The notes under the pieces are model-generated. The model was not told the origin of the DNA. It was given only the letters and a program-made list of their open reading frames with translations, and made no database searches. This document shows, piece after piece, positions 10,852 through 24,600 of a stretch of DNA of 64,000 nucleotides. The position numbers were made by a program, and so were the translations under genes. Origin of the DNA: Actinostola sp. cb2023 (Eukaryota > Cnidaria > Anthozoa > Actiniaria > Actinostolidae). The number at the start of each line of letters is the position of its first letter. Positions within the stretch are counted from its first letter, which is position 1. The stretch is from contig JAUJYZ010001579.1 in assembly GCA_033675265.1 (NCBI GenBank), positions 62,001-126,000 of the forward strand, in the 5' to 3' direction.

Positions 10852-13800
10852 ATGCATAAGAAAAGGGTGAGAATACATGTAATAATAATAATATCATAAT
10901 AATAAGGGATTTAAACAGCTGTCATGCACATACATGTACCCATTTGGTTGGCTTTTGTGAGAAATAGTAGTTCACCAACATGGGATGTCTAGACTAGTAC
11001 AGCAGAGGGTTAGAACTACTATTGGCAAATTATACATGTATGTACATTGTAAGGTATACAAATGTAGCTAATCAACAATACACCTAATTTCAAAAACGTT
11101 GTCCAATAATAATCAAAAAAGCCAAATAGGATTTCATTAAAAGACAAAAGAAGTGCACTCAAGCTGAACTGTTTCTTTTGTCTTTTTGAATGAATTCGTA
11201 TTTGGCTATTTGGACAATGTTTTTGAAATTAGGTGTATGTGTTCTGAGGAAATAGACAATGACACTGCATATAAAAATAGTGCTTGTTTTTACTCCAAAG
11301 GTTCAGTCCACAAATGACAGTTCTATTCTCAGCAAGTATTCTATGGTAAAAGCAGGATATTTTAAAGATGACTTCCTTAAGCATTTTGTCAGTAAAGATG
11401 CACGAAGATCTCCCCTCATACACAGGTGTGTAGATAATAGTGAATGATCCTCGTACACAGGTGTGTAGATAATAGTGAATGATCCTCGTACACAGGTGTG
11501 TAGATAATAGTGAATGATCCTCATACACAGGTGTGTAGATAATAGTGAATGATCCTCATACACAGGTGTGTAGATAATAGTGAATGATCCTCATACACAG
11601 GTGTGTAGATAATAGTGAATGATCCTCATACACAGGTGTGTAGATAATAGTGAATGATCCTCATACACAGATGTGTAGATAATAGTGAATGATCCTCATA
11701 CACAGGTGTGTATGTAGATAATAGTGAATGATCCTCATACACAGGTGTGTAGATAATAGTGAATGATCCTCGTACACAGGTGTGTAGATAATAGTGAATG
11801 ATCCTCGTACACAGGTGTGTAGATAATAGTGAATGATCCTCATACACAGGTGTGTAGATAATAGTGAATGATCCTCATACACAGGTGTGTAGATAATAGT
11901 GAATGATCCTCATACACAGGTGTGTAGATAATAGTGAATGATCCTCATACACAGGTGTGTAGATAATAGTGAATGATCCTCGTACACAGGTGTGTAGATA
12001 ATAGTGAATGATCCTCATACACAGGTGTGTAGATAATAGTGAATGATCCTCATACACAGGTGTGTAGATAATAGTGAATGATCCTCGTACACAGGTGTGT
12101 AGATAATAGTGAATGATCCTCGTACACAGGTGTGTAGATAATAGTGAATGATCCTCGTACACAGGTGTGTAGATAATAGTGAATGATCCTCGTACACAGG
12201 TGTGTAGATAATAGTGAATGATCCTCATACACAGGTGTGTAGATAATAGTGAATGATCCTCATACACAGGTGTGTAGATAATAGTGAATGATCCTCATAC
12301 ACAGGTGTGTAGATAATAGTGAATGATCCTCATACACAGGTGTGTAGATAATAGTGAATGATCCTCATACACAGGTGTGTAGATAATAGTGAATGATCCT
12401 CATACACAGGTGTGTAGATAATAGTGAATGATCCTCATACACAGGTGTGTAGATAATAGTGAATGATCCTCGTACACAGGTGTGTAGATAATAGTGAATG
12501 ATCCTCGTACACAGGTGTGTAGATAATAGTGAATGATCCTCATACACAGGTGTGTAGATAATAGTGAATGATCCTCATACACAGGTGTGTAGATAATAGT
12601 GAATGATCCTCATACACAGGTGTGTAGATAATAGTGAATGATCCTCATACACAGGTGTGTAGATAATAGTGAATGATCCTCATACACAGGTGTGTAGATA
12701 ATAGTGAATGATCCTCATACACAGGTGTGTAGATAATAGTGAATGATCCTCGTACACAGGTGTGTAGATAATAGTGAATGATCCTCGTACACAGGTGTGT
12801 AGATAATAGTGAATGATCCTCATACACAGGTGTGTAGATAATAGTGAATGATCCTCATACACAGGTGTGTACATAATAGTGAATGATCCTCGTACACAGG
12901 TGTGTAGATAATAGTGAATGATCCTCATACACAGGTGTGTAGATAATAGTGAATGATCCTCATACACAGGTGTGTAGATAATAGTGAATGATCCTCGTAC
13001 ACAGGTGTGTAGATAATAGTGAATGATCCTCGTACACAGGTGTGTAGATAATAGTGAATGATCCTCATACACAGGTGTGTAGATAATAGTGAATGATCCT
13101 CATACACAGGTGTGTAGATAATAGTGAATGATCCTCGTACACAGGTGTGTAGATAATAGTGAATGATCCTCATACACAGGTGTGTAGATAATAGTGAATG
13201 ATCCTCGTACACAGGTGTGTAGATAATAGTGAATGATCCTCATACACAGGTGTGTAGATAATAGTGAATGATCCTCATACACAGGTGTGTAGATAATAGT
13301 GAATGATCCTCGTACACAGGTGTGTAGATAATAGTGAATGATCCTCATACACAGGTGTGTAGATAATAGTGAATGATCCTCATACACAGGTGTGTAGATA
13401 ATAGTGAATGATCCTCATACACAGGTGTGTAGATAATAGTGAATGATCCTCGTACACAGGTGTGTAGATAATAGTGAATGATCCTCATACACAGGTGTGT
13501 AGATAATAGTGAATGATCCTCATACACAGGTGTGTAGATAATAGTGAATGATCCTCATACACAGGTGTGTAGATAATAGTGAATGATCCTCATACACAGG
13601 TGTGTAGATAATAGTGAATGATCCTCATACACAGGTGTGTAGATAATAGTGAATGATCCTCATACACAGGTGTGTAGATAATAGTGAATGATCCTCGTAC
13701 ACAGGTGTGTAGATAATAGTGAATGATCCTCGTACACAGGTGTGTAGATAATAGTGAATGATCCTCGTACACAGGTGTGTAGATAATAGTGAATGATCCT

Positions 13801-16800
13801 CATACACAGGTGTGTAGATAATAGTGAATGATCCTCGTACACAGGTGTGTAGATAATAGTGAATGATCCTCATACACAGGTGTGTAGATAAAGATCCAGT
13901 TCATGAATTATGAACAATAATTATTTTATTATTCCCCGAAGTGGAGGTGAGTAGTGGTGGATATTTACCGAGCCGCAAGTCCTCGAGCGGCAAGGTAAAT
14001 ATTCACCACTACTCACTGACACTGAGGGGGGAAATTGTTTTAGTATTTACCAAATCAGTTGGATAAAAAATGTAGCTGTAGATGTACATGTAGCTGTAGC
14101 GAAACGAGATGCCATTTTGAATCTCGTCACAAAACAGTGAATACTCTGACAAGGATATTCCGTTACGGGAGCCAATCAAAGCGTGCCAAAATTTCTATCA
14201 ACTGATTTGGTTAAAATAAAATACTAATAATAAATATTGCACATTAGGATTCTGCCATTATTGATATAACTGTATTATAATTAAAGCACTAAGCCCAACT
14301 GCTAATATATAACCACATGCATGCAGCCGGTCTCAAAGCTCCTATTTTGTAGCTGCAGTGAAAATTGAAAGGATAGAATTGACCTGTCTCCTGGCCTGGA
14401 TATTGTATCATTTTTCATTTTTATGAAATGGTTTTATTGCCTTTTTTTAAATGGCGGATGAAAATTCATCCATCGTTGAACGTAAGAAATATCTGATCAA
14501 ATCTCATTGAAGTAAATCTCCAAGTTTCAAGTTCATTGAAACAAGTGCAAGAAAAAGCATCAAATAAAAATAAATACAATCAAATTTAAATACATTTTAA
14601 TAAAAATAAAATTATAAGGAGAATAAAAGTACTTGATGGTGCTAAATATAGACTTATTAATTGTTTCTGTAAATTTGTACAATGTAGGGGTTACCATATT
14701 CGTATGAAGTGCATCGACAGCTTGCTACGTACATTTTTGACAGAAGGATATGCGAGAACACAAGTAAGTGCTTGCAACATGGTGGAGAATGTAGCTTGCA
14801 ACAAACGTGATTCCCGGGAATTCTAGACATGTTTATTTTTGAACTGTCTGCCGCATTTGTTTGGCGAACATTATTGGTAGACTGTCGGCCATGTAGCATT
14901 TATTTTTGAACTGTGAACTGACTGAACTATTTGAACTGTGTTTGTTTGGCTGTTGATTGAATGTTGGTGGACTGTCAATGTCATGATGTCGGGGTGGACA
15001 GTCGACTGACAGTCAACCGACAATCGACCGACAAGTGATTTGGTATGCAATTCTACACTATTACCAACTAGGAATGTGACGCTCAAAATAGAAAATAGAT
15101 ACACCTGTTTTCAAAAACGTTGTCCATTTACAAAATACAAAATAGTAGATAGTGGAAAGGAAATAATTAGAGAAACAAAAGCAATTCAATCACGCGGAAC
15201 TGTGGCTCATTGTTTCTCTAATTAATTCCTTTCTACTATTTACTATTTTGTATTTTGTAAATGGACAACGTTTTTGAAAACAGGTGTATACAGGAAAATG
15301 GAAGTAAATGATTGGCAGGGATTATTGGATTGAGATCAGATTAAAGAGATGATGTCCATGCATAGGTGATGTCAGTCAGCAATGACACTTCGTTCTGTCT
15401 ACATCCCTGCAGTAAGGTTGTTGAAAGGCTCTGTCTGGACACTATAATCTTACAATGAACAACAACAACAACAACAACAACAACAGCTTTATTTGTGCCA
15501 CACACTTTGTCGTACATTTAAATTGCAAGAAAGAGAGGCATTTAAGAGATGAAATTAAGTCAAGCACAGCTACTTTTAAGATATTTAAAAAAATAGCTAT
15601 AGAGAAAGCTAATAGAGCTGAGGTCAGTGTTTGAACGGGTAATGTATAGAAATATAGAAATGGGATGACTGGGAAGTAATCTCTTAGGGAAATAAGGACA
15701 GAACATTAATGGAGTAGTAATTTAAGAAATGCACACATGGCCGTGCATCTGTGTTCTATTAACTCTAGAAAAGTCATCACTCCAATTCTCTGAATCTTAA
15801 TACCAATATTTATTAATGTAATTCTTTGATTTGAAATATCTGCTGTCTGTTTGATTGTAGATATTATCTTTAGGTGCAGGATTCGACACATCATTCTTTA
15901 GATTTACTGCTGAAGGACTAATTAACAACTCTTGCAAGTTCTATGAGGTACAGAAACATTCTCTTACATTTTGTACGTGCAATTTTAAAATACAGAGTTG
16001 AGATTCCCTTGAAGCACAAATGACACTATGTTCCACCACAGGTAGCCCAAGCTGTGTATCAGTACATTATTATAAGAGAATGTATGTGGATAATGTCAAT
16101 AAAATCAATAAAATCATAAAATGAAAATGAAATCCTCTACAAAGTCCTCTGTATCTTCTTCAATTATTCCTTTATTGCCTGTGAAGATTTGAAGCGATTT
16201 GGACGAGAATTGAGCAAGTTATAGCCAACTCGCTCAATTCTCGTCTAAATCGCTTCAAATCTTCACAGGCAATAAAGGAATAATTGAAGAAGATACAGAG
16301 GACTTTATAGAGGATTTCATTTTCATTTTATGATTTTATTGATTTTATTGACATTATCCACATACATTCTCTTATAATAATGTACTGATACACAGCTTGG
16401 GCTACCTGTGGTGGAACATAGTGTCATTTGTGCTTCAAGGGAATCTCAACTCTGTATTTTAAAATTGCACGTACAAAATGTAAGAGAATGTTTCTGTACC
16501 TCATAGAACTTGCAAGAGTTGTTAATTAGTCCTTCAGCAGTAAATCTAAAGAATGATGTGTCGAATCCTGCACCTAAAGATAATATCTACAATCAAACAG
16601 ACAGCAGATATTTCAAATCAAAGAATTACATTAATAAATATTGGTATTAAGATTCAGAGAATTGGAGTGATGACTTTTCTAGAGTTAATAGAACACAGAT
16701 GCACGGCCATGTGTGCATTTCTTAAATTACTACTCCATTAATGTTCTGTCCTTATTTCCCTAAGAGATTACTTCCCAGTCATCCCATTTCTATATTTCTA

Positions 16801-19800
16801 TACATTACCCGTTCAAACACTGACCTCAGCTCTATTAGCTTTCTCTATAGCTATTTTTTTAAATATCTTAAAAGTAGCTGTGCTTGACTTAATTTCATCT
16901 CTTAAATGCCTCTCTTTCTTGCAATTTAAATGTACGACAAAGTGTGTGGCACAAATAAAGCTGTTGTTGTTGTTGTTGTTGTTGTTGTTCATTGTAAGAT
17001 TATAGTGTCCAGACAGAGCCTTTCAACAACCTTACTGCAGGGATGTAGACAGAACGAAGTGTCATTGCTGACTGACATCACCTATGCATGGACATCATCT
17101 CTTTAATCTGATCTCAATCCAATAATCCCTGCCAATCATTTACTTCCATTTTCCTGTATACACCTGTTTTCAAAAACGTTGTCCATTTACAAAATACAAA
17201 ATAGTAGATAGTGGAAAGGAAATAATTAGAGAAACAAAAGCAATTCAATCACGCGGAACTGTGGCTCATTGTTTCTCTAATTAATTCCTTTCTACTATTT
17301 ACTATTTTGTATTTTGTAAATGGACAACGTTTTTGAAAACAGGTGTATACAGGAAAATGGAAGTAAATGATTGGCAGGGATTATTGGATTGAGATCAGAT
17401 TAAAGAGATGATGTCCATGCATAGGTGATGTCAGTCAGCAATGACACTTCGTTCTGTCTACATCCCTGCAGTAAGGTTGTTGAAAGGCTCTGTCTGGACA
17501 CTATAATCTTACAATGAACAACAACAACAACAACAACAACAACAGCTTTATTTGTGCCACACACTTTGTCGTACATTTAAATTGCAAGAAAGAGAGGCAT
17601 TTAAGAGATGAAATTAAGTCAAGCACAGCTACTTTTAAGATATTTAAAAAAATAGCTATAGAGAAAGCTAATAGAGCTGAGGTCAGTGTTTGAACGGGTA
17701 ATGTATAGAAATATAGAAATGGGATGACTGGGAAGTAATCTCTTAGGGAAATAAGGACAGAACATTAATGGAGTAGTAATTTAAGAAATGCACACATGGC
17801 CGTGCATCTGTGTTCTATTAACTCTAGAAAAGTCATCACTCCAATTCTCTGAATCTTAATACCAATATTTATTAATGTAATTCTTTGATTTGAAATATCT
17901 GCTGTCTGTTTGATTGTAGATATTATCTTTAGGTGCAGGATTCGACACATCATTCTTTAGATTTACTGCTGAAGGACTAATTAACAACTCTTGCAAGTTC
18001 TATGAGGTACAGAAACATTCTCTTACATTTTGTACGTGCAATTTTAAAATACAGAGTTGAGATTCCCTTGAAGCACAAATGACACTATGTTCCACCACAG
18101 GTAGCCCAAGCTGTGTATCAGTACATTATTATAAGAGAATGTATGTGGATAATGTCAATAAAATCAATAAAATCATAAAATGAAAATGAAATCCTCTACA
18201 AAGTCCTCTGTATCTTCTTCAATTATTCCTTTATTGCCTGTGAAGATTTGAAGCGATTTGGACGAGAATTGAGCAAGTTATAGCCAACTCGCTCAATTCT
18301 CGTCTAAATCGCTTCAAATCTTCACAGGCAATAAAGGAATAATTGAAGAAGATACAGAGGACTTTATAGAGGATTTCATTTTCATTTTATGATTTTATTG
18401 ATTTTATTGACATTATCCACATACATTCTCTTATAATAATGTACTGATACACAGCTTGGGCTACCTGTGGTTCCACTCATTTAATCAACTCCCCAACACT
18501 ACCCACTGATTTAGAATGCTGTTGATGTACTGCATGACTGTATGTAGTTCACTTATTAACAACTATATACAGACTGTCATTCTCAAAAAGGTTGTCCAGA
18601 CGAAAAGACTACAGTACTACAATAAAGTCATGTGATTCATTATGTTTTCAATTTCTGTGCGCGGAACTGTGAGTTCAGATACCAGCGGCATTACCGATTC
18701 ATTTCTCTCAATGTGTGTACTTTTGCACCTCAAATTGAAATTCCACGAGAGGAAATTGAATACATAATGAATCACGTGACTTTATTGTAGTATTGTAGTC
18801 TTTTTCATCTGGACAACCTTTTTGAGAATGACTGTAATTATATAATGTAGCTGTAAGTGAACTACAGTGTACAGTAGATTGTGCAGACATAAATATAGGA
18901 TAGCTGGACACCTTGTACAATGTATGTGTACATAATGCCACAATACTCCCGTTTCGAGTTTGTTTAAACACCGCTGCACTCCTTGACAAAAGACGCGTTT
19001 GCTCAGGCTTAGCCTCAATCCAGAGAATAACCCGTGCAATTAAAAATGGTTTCTATTGTTGAATGTCAACACTTTTTCGTGTTCTCATTGGTATTTGTGA
19101 ATAATTTACACTGAATTGAGGCTAAGCCTGAGCAAATGCGTCTTTTGTCGAGGACAGCGGTCATCGCTTAACAATTCGAAACTGGAGTATTAAGATTATT
19201 TGTGTCCAGATCATGTACATGTGCTACTCATGTATAGTAAATGTACATTGTTATTGTTAACATATTTTAAAAAGACGGTAGTGCTTTTGCATGTCACACT
19301 GTAAAAAGGGATTTCTATAGTATTGTGTGCTAAGTCTGAACTCATTCAAGTCACCAATCATCCATACTGTACATTGATCCTGAGGGCTTAAAGAGACATT
19401 ATTTGTTGTGTACTCTCACATGCTTTGTACTTCCATTGCATTGTTCTGTTGGTGAATGGTTTAATTATTGGACGTGTAACTTTTACTTGCAGGTTGATTA
19501 CCCAGAGGTTGTTAAGGCTAAGAAGGAACTAATTCACAAAGAACCTGCTCTCTACAGTGCTCTTGGAAAACAAGACGTTATTCAAGACCTAAAAGTCGAA
19601 GGTATTAGAACCCTTGGCTTGGTACTTATAAACATGTATAGTGCAGCGGCGGATCCAGAGATTTTGCAAAGTGGGGTGGGGGGATCGAGGAGGGGTGTTC
19701 AGGTTGGACATTGGTTTCAGCCAAATTTTATGTAAATATTTTTTTGGCAAAAGATGTATTTGAATTTCCAAAAAGGGGGGGGGGGGGGGGGATGTGCGCC

Positions 19801-21351
19801 TCCTTCGCCCACCCTAATTCCACCCCTGCAGTGTATATGTACATTGTACAGTACATGTAGCTTAAACCACCCATGCTCCAAAATTTAAGGGTACACAAAG
19901 TTATATTGAACCACTATGATACTGGCCTGCTTTGGAAGGAAAGTGAGCCTACAGTATACTGCCTAACTGTAGAATGTATTGCCGAGACAAGAATGAAAAA
20001 GCCATGAGTGGAAATTGTTGTAATCATGATTGTTCCCATTTATTTCTTAGATTTGCATATGTTTGCAGATGACTTTTGTTCCAAGCAATTATTCATTGTA
20101 CATGTATCATGTACATGTAGTACTTACAGCTTAGTAGTACTATAAGCATATAGTTGATGTATGTATAATTATGTTAAACTGAGTTCCTAAGCATGAATAT
20201 TGTACTTTGATTGTTTCTCAAGGTTTATATTCAGATAGCTATGTTCTTGTGGGATGTAATCTTGACGACCTTCCAAGTCTTGAAAAAGTTCTGCTCCACT
20301 GTAATATGGATATACATTGCCCTACTCTTTTATTGTCAGAGGTGGTACTCTGCTATCTTAATCCCAAAAGGTAATAATATGAAGAGCAGAAGGAGAATGC
20401 TGAGAGGAAGATGAAGGTGTAACAATAGCAGGGGCGGATCCAGAGATTTTGCATGGGGTGGGGGCATTCAGGTTGGACATTGGTTTCAGCCAAATGTTTA
20501 AGTAAATAATTTTTTTGGCAAAAAAGGTTTTTGAATTTCCAAAAGGGGGGGCGTGCGCCTCCTTTGCCCCACTCTAAATCCGTCCCTGAATAGGATTAGC
20601 ACATTGATCCCTACAATATGTAAATACAGTTGCCTGTACATATTGAATAGACTATTCACCATTATTAATGCCTATCAACAGTTCTTCTGCAGTCATAAAA
20701 TGGAGTGCCTCTCTTTTTGATTCTGCTGTTTTTGTCACTTATGAACAAGTAAGTAATTTCTATGGTTCCATCATTTTTTATTATAGAGTTGATAGGAAGG
20801 AAATAAGGTCAATTTTAGCTCCATTAAACTGAATAGAGAGTGTCACCAGTCCTATCTTCTGCACACCTATAAGAGAACAGAGAGTGGGTTCAGTATTATT
20901 TTATGATTTGAACAGGTCAATAGAATTATAATAGAAGTTTGCAAGCTCTTTTGTATATATTTTTCATATAAATGCAAGGTTAAAATCACAAAACAGTTTA
21001 GGGGTTAGGAAAGCAAGGGTGATCGAGTGGTGATGGCATTTACCTCTCACCGCTGTGGTACCTGGTTCAATTCCTGGACAGGAACTAGAGTGTGTAGAGT
21101 TTGCCAGTTTGTTCTCTCCCTTGCTTCAAGAGTTTTTCTCTGGGTACTCTTGTTTTTCTCACTCCGTAAAGATGAACTAGTGAGATGATTGTTGGGTGTA
21201 ATTATAATAGCATGTACATGTAGTAAGAAGTGAGCAAATGAGAGTCGTGTCCCTAATTAGCAGTGCTTAGTCTATTTACTATTGTTGTTATTTTGGCCAG
21301 GTTTACCCAGATGACCCTTTTGGTTTGATTATGTAAGTATCCTACAAACGC

Positions 21352-21389
<38 letters not shown>

Positions 21390-21422
21390 TATAATAATAA
21401 TTATAATAATAATTATAATAAT

Positions 21423-21470
<48 letters not shown>

Positions 21471-21480
21471 TAATAATATA

Positions 21481-21533
<53 letters not shown>

Positions 21534-21564
21534 TAATAATAATTTAATAATTATAATAATAATT

Positions 21565-21607
<43 letters not shown>

Positions 21608-24600
21608 TCTATTAATTTAATAATAATAATAATAAAGTTATTATTATTATAATAATATAATAATAATAATAATAATAACAATAATAATAATAATATGTTA
21701 TACAAACTGCCTTTATATCAATAAATAAATACTGTAGCTGTAATTTGACATTGAATTTCTAAATGTTTTTTTCAGGTTGAATCACTTTAACCAAGTGGGT
21801 TCACCGTTGCGTAGTGTAAACCGATTTCCAAGTCCTGAAACCCAAGTAACTCGATATTTGAAACAGGTGTGTGACATTATTTTTAAAGGTTTCAAAGGTT
21901 CAAAAGTTTTTTTATTTCCCAGAAAAAAAAAATATTATGTTTACAATAGATATTGATATTAATACTACTACTGGGAGGTGCAGAAAAAAACCCCAAAGAG
22001 TTAAACAAAATCATTCTGTTCCCTAAATGTGCATACAAAATTACATGGCAAATAGGGAAAAAACAACAGTCTAGAGTAGAAATATAAAGTATGCTGGACT
22101 GTACACTGTACATGTAGGGGCATATCCAGGATTTTTTCGGAGGGATGCACAATGGTGCTTCACCTCGTACCCTCACCCCATACCACCCCTCCCTATTCCC
22201 TCACCTCGCGCTCCACCCTCCCCCCCCCCCCCCCCTCCCCCCCCCCCCCCCCCCACACACACACACATCACTACCCTAACCAACCAACCAAAATTAAAAA
22301 TTAAATAATCTCCTTTTTTTATTCAAAAATGTTCGAGTGGTGCACGTGCGCGCTGGCATCGGGGTAGCTACGCCCCTGACATGATTGTATCATACATAAA
22401 TACATTTATTATATAGCACAGATACTACGCGCGCTCTTATTGGTCAATTAACGGGCCGTAACTTCCCGCACGGCCCGCTGAAAACAGAAAAGTAGGGCAA
22501 AGCTATATAATAAACATCTTATTAACCTCGCTTGCTCGGTCCCTACGGGAACTTCCTGTACGGACCTCGCGCTTGGTTAATACAGAAGAGGTAACACTAC
22601 TAGGTTATTCTATACTTAATATCGTGACATTCACATCAACAGGGTTGGCCTCTTGTAAAATATCAAAATATGGTTTCTTTCCAAACTTCTTTGGGTTGCG
22701 AAGAACTACGTTTTATGCAAGGCTTGGAAGCATTTGATGAGTTTGAGGTAATGAAATGGCACCTATACATACATGTGAGTGAGAGTCGTTTTCGTACGAG
22801 TGGGAAAGTTACCGCACCGCGCCTTGCTGTATTGAAAGAGTTTGATTGGATGAGAGATGCATCTGCACGCTTTTTGATTGGTTCAGAAAGGAGGCCATTT
22901 GAGTGTCACGGTACCGTAGGTTTCCCACTCGTACAAAAAAAACGACTCTATCGCATAATCGTTGTCAGGTTGAAAATCACAAAAGCTATTTGAAATTCTG
23001 GGAAATTGAAGCGGTCACAAAAACATCGTAGAATCAACCATCTTCCTATCAATACTTGTCGCATTTTAGCTGAACGGGGGGGGGGGGGCTTATAAACGGG
23101 ACGGCTTATAACCGGGAGGAAATTTCTGTTAGCAGGCAGGTGGGCTTATAATCGGGGAGGGGGGGCTTATAACCGGGATTCTACGGTATAGTATTGTTTC
23201 ACGGATATATTGTTGAAGTTTTGAAACCTGTAAACATGTAATTATGCCTTACACATCGATTTAACGTGCAGTTTCTTTCCTTTGATCCAAGGAATGGGAC
23301 TTGAAATGCATTCATTACATAGTTTTATGTGCCTTTAAAGGTGTTTGTGTAAATCTATCAAAACAAATATTCACTGAAGAAAGTGCTGGTAAGTCCTTGA
23401 ACATAAATACAATTATCCTATACATATTATATCTCAGCCAATCAGAGCTCACCATTTCTATGAAATACATACAGCTTATTTGACATGTTAGTGTGTAGTA
23501 TGGCTGGATATTTTTACGAGTCTGCAGTAACAAAATACAAAGACGAGTAAAAATTTCCAGTCTTACTCCACACTAAAACCCTTTTGTGATGCGAAAAAAT
23601 ACACTTTTGAAGGACATTTATATAAAAGCGCGCGCGAAATAGACGAGTAAAAATATCGCTGGATATTTTTACTCGCTCCAGTCCTACTCGCGCGATATTT
23701 TTACTCGTCTATGTGTAGTTGGATAATAAAGAGCGGTATTTCATATATTTTTCTATGCAATACATAGAGGATATTACATGGGCGCGCGGAGATACGAATT
23801 TTATCTTCGAGTGTTGATGATATCTTCAGTGAAGCGAACGAGTGAGAGATATTCAACACGAGAAGATAAAATTCGTATCTCCAAGCGACCATGTAATATT
23901 CTGTTTATTATATAATTATCGATGAAACATTTTTTTTTGTTTTGAAATAATTTTTACTTTACGATATGATATCTTCACATGTGAAGATAACATGTTATCT
24001 TCACGTGTAAAGATATCAATTTTTCGAAGTAGAGAAAATATGGTTATTCCATGGTTTTCTATGGAATACGGGCGAAAATTTCACTCAAATATTATATTAT
24101 TTTGGCTCGTATACCAAATAATATAATTTTTTCGTGAAATATTTCGTATTCCATAGAAAACCATGGAAAACCAATAATATAGAAACTTTATTATCCAACT
24201 ACACATAGACGAGTAAAAATATCGCGCGAGTAGGACTGGAGCGAGTAAAAATATCCAGCGATATTTTTACTCGTCTATTTCGCGCGCGCTTTTATATAAA
24301 TGTCCTTCACGGGAGGAGTGTATTTTTCGCATCACAAAAGGGTTGGATAATAAATAACTTATTTAACATTTTAGTGTGGAGAAAGACTGGAAATTTTTAC
24401 TCGTCTTTGTATTTTGTCTCGCCCGTAGCAGCTCGTAAAAATATCCAGCCATACTACATACTAAAATGTCAAATAAGCTGTATATCTCGTCAATTATATA
24501 TTAATTAATATATAGCCTTTCTCAAATAAATAAATCTCCTTTTAAGAACAAAACAGTAGAAAATTTCATAAATTTATCGAAATTCCCAGCACAAATAATA

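Larger units (their letters stand above)
15100..18476. repeat. Inverted triplication P1-A-P2-A'-P1-A-P2 carrying LCMT2 exon 4
   Basis: Segment A (15287-16036) is followed by palindromic MITE P2 (16037-16410), then A in reverse complement (16411-17160), MITE P1 (17161-17345), A again in sense (17346-18095) and P2 again (18096-18469). The sense copies are offset by exactly 2059 bp, and I saw no differences between them in the stretches compared. The symmetry centre of the first fold is about 16223.5. Each A includes exon 4, a (CAA)n tail and the same intron sequence. Only one sense exon is needed by the gene. Confidence 0.95.

Noticed and set aside
11229..13873. Series of minus-strand open frames with MYEDHSLLSTHLC repeats, looking like a repeat protein
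   Set aside because: They are by-products of the 35-bp array, whose three-unit period lacks stops on that strand; there is no start context, no unique flank and no homology.
11411..13890. CRISPR-like array of 35-bp repeats
   Set aside because: Repeats are directly adjacent with no spacers, and the locus is an animal intron.
15706..17953. Three identical 62-codon open frames suggesting a small gene family
   Set aside because: They are the same antisense stretch of exon 4 and its intron, repeated by the inverted triplication.
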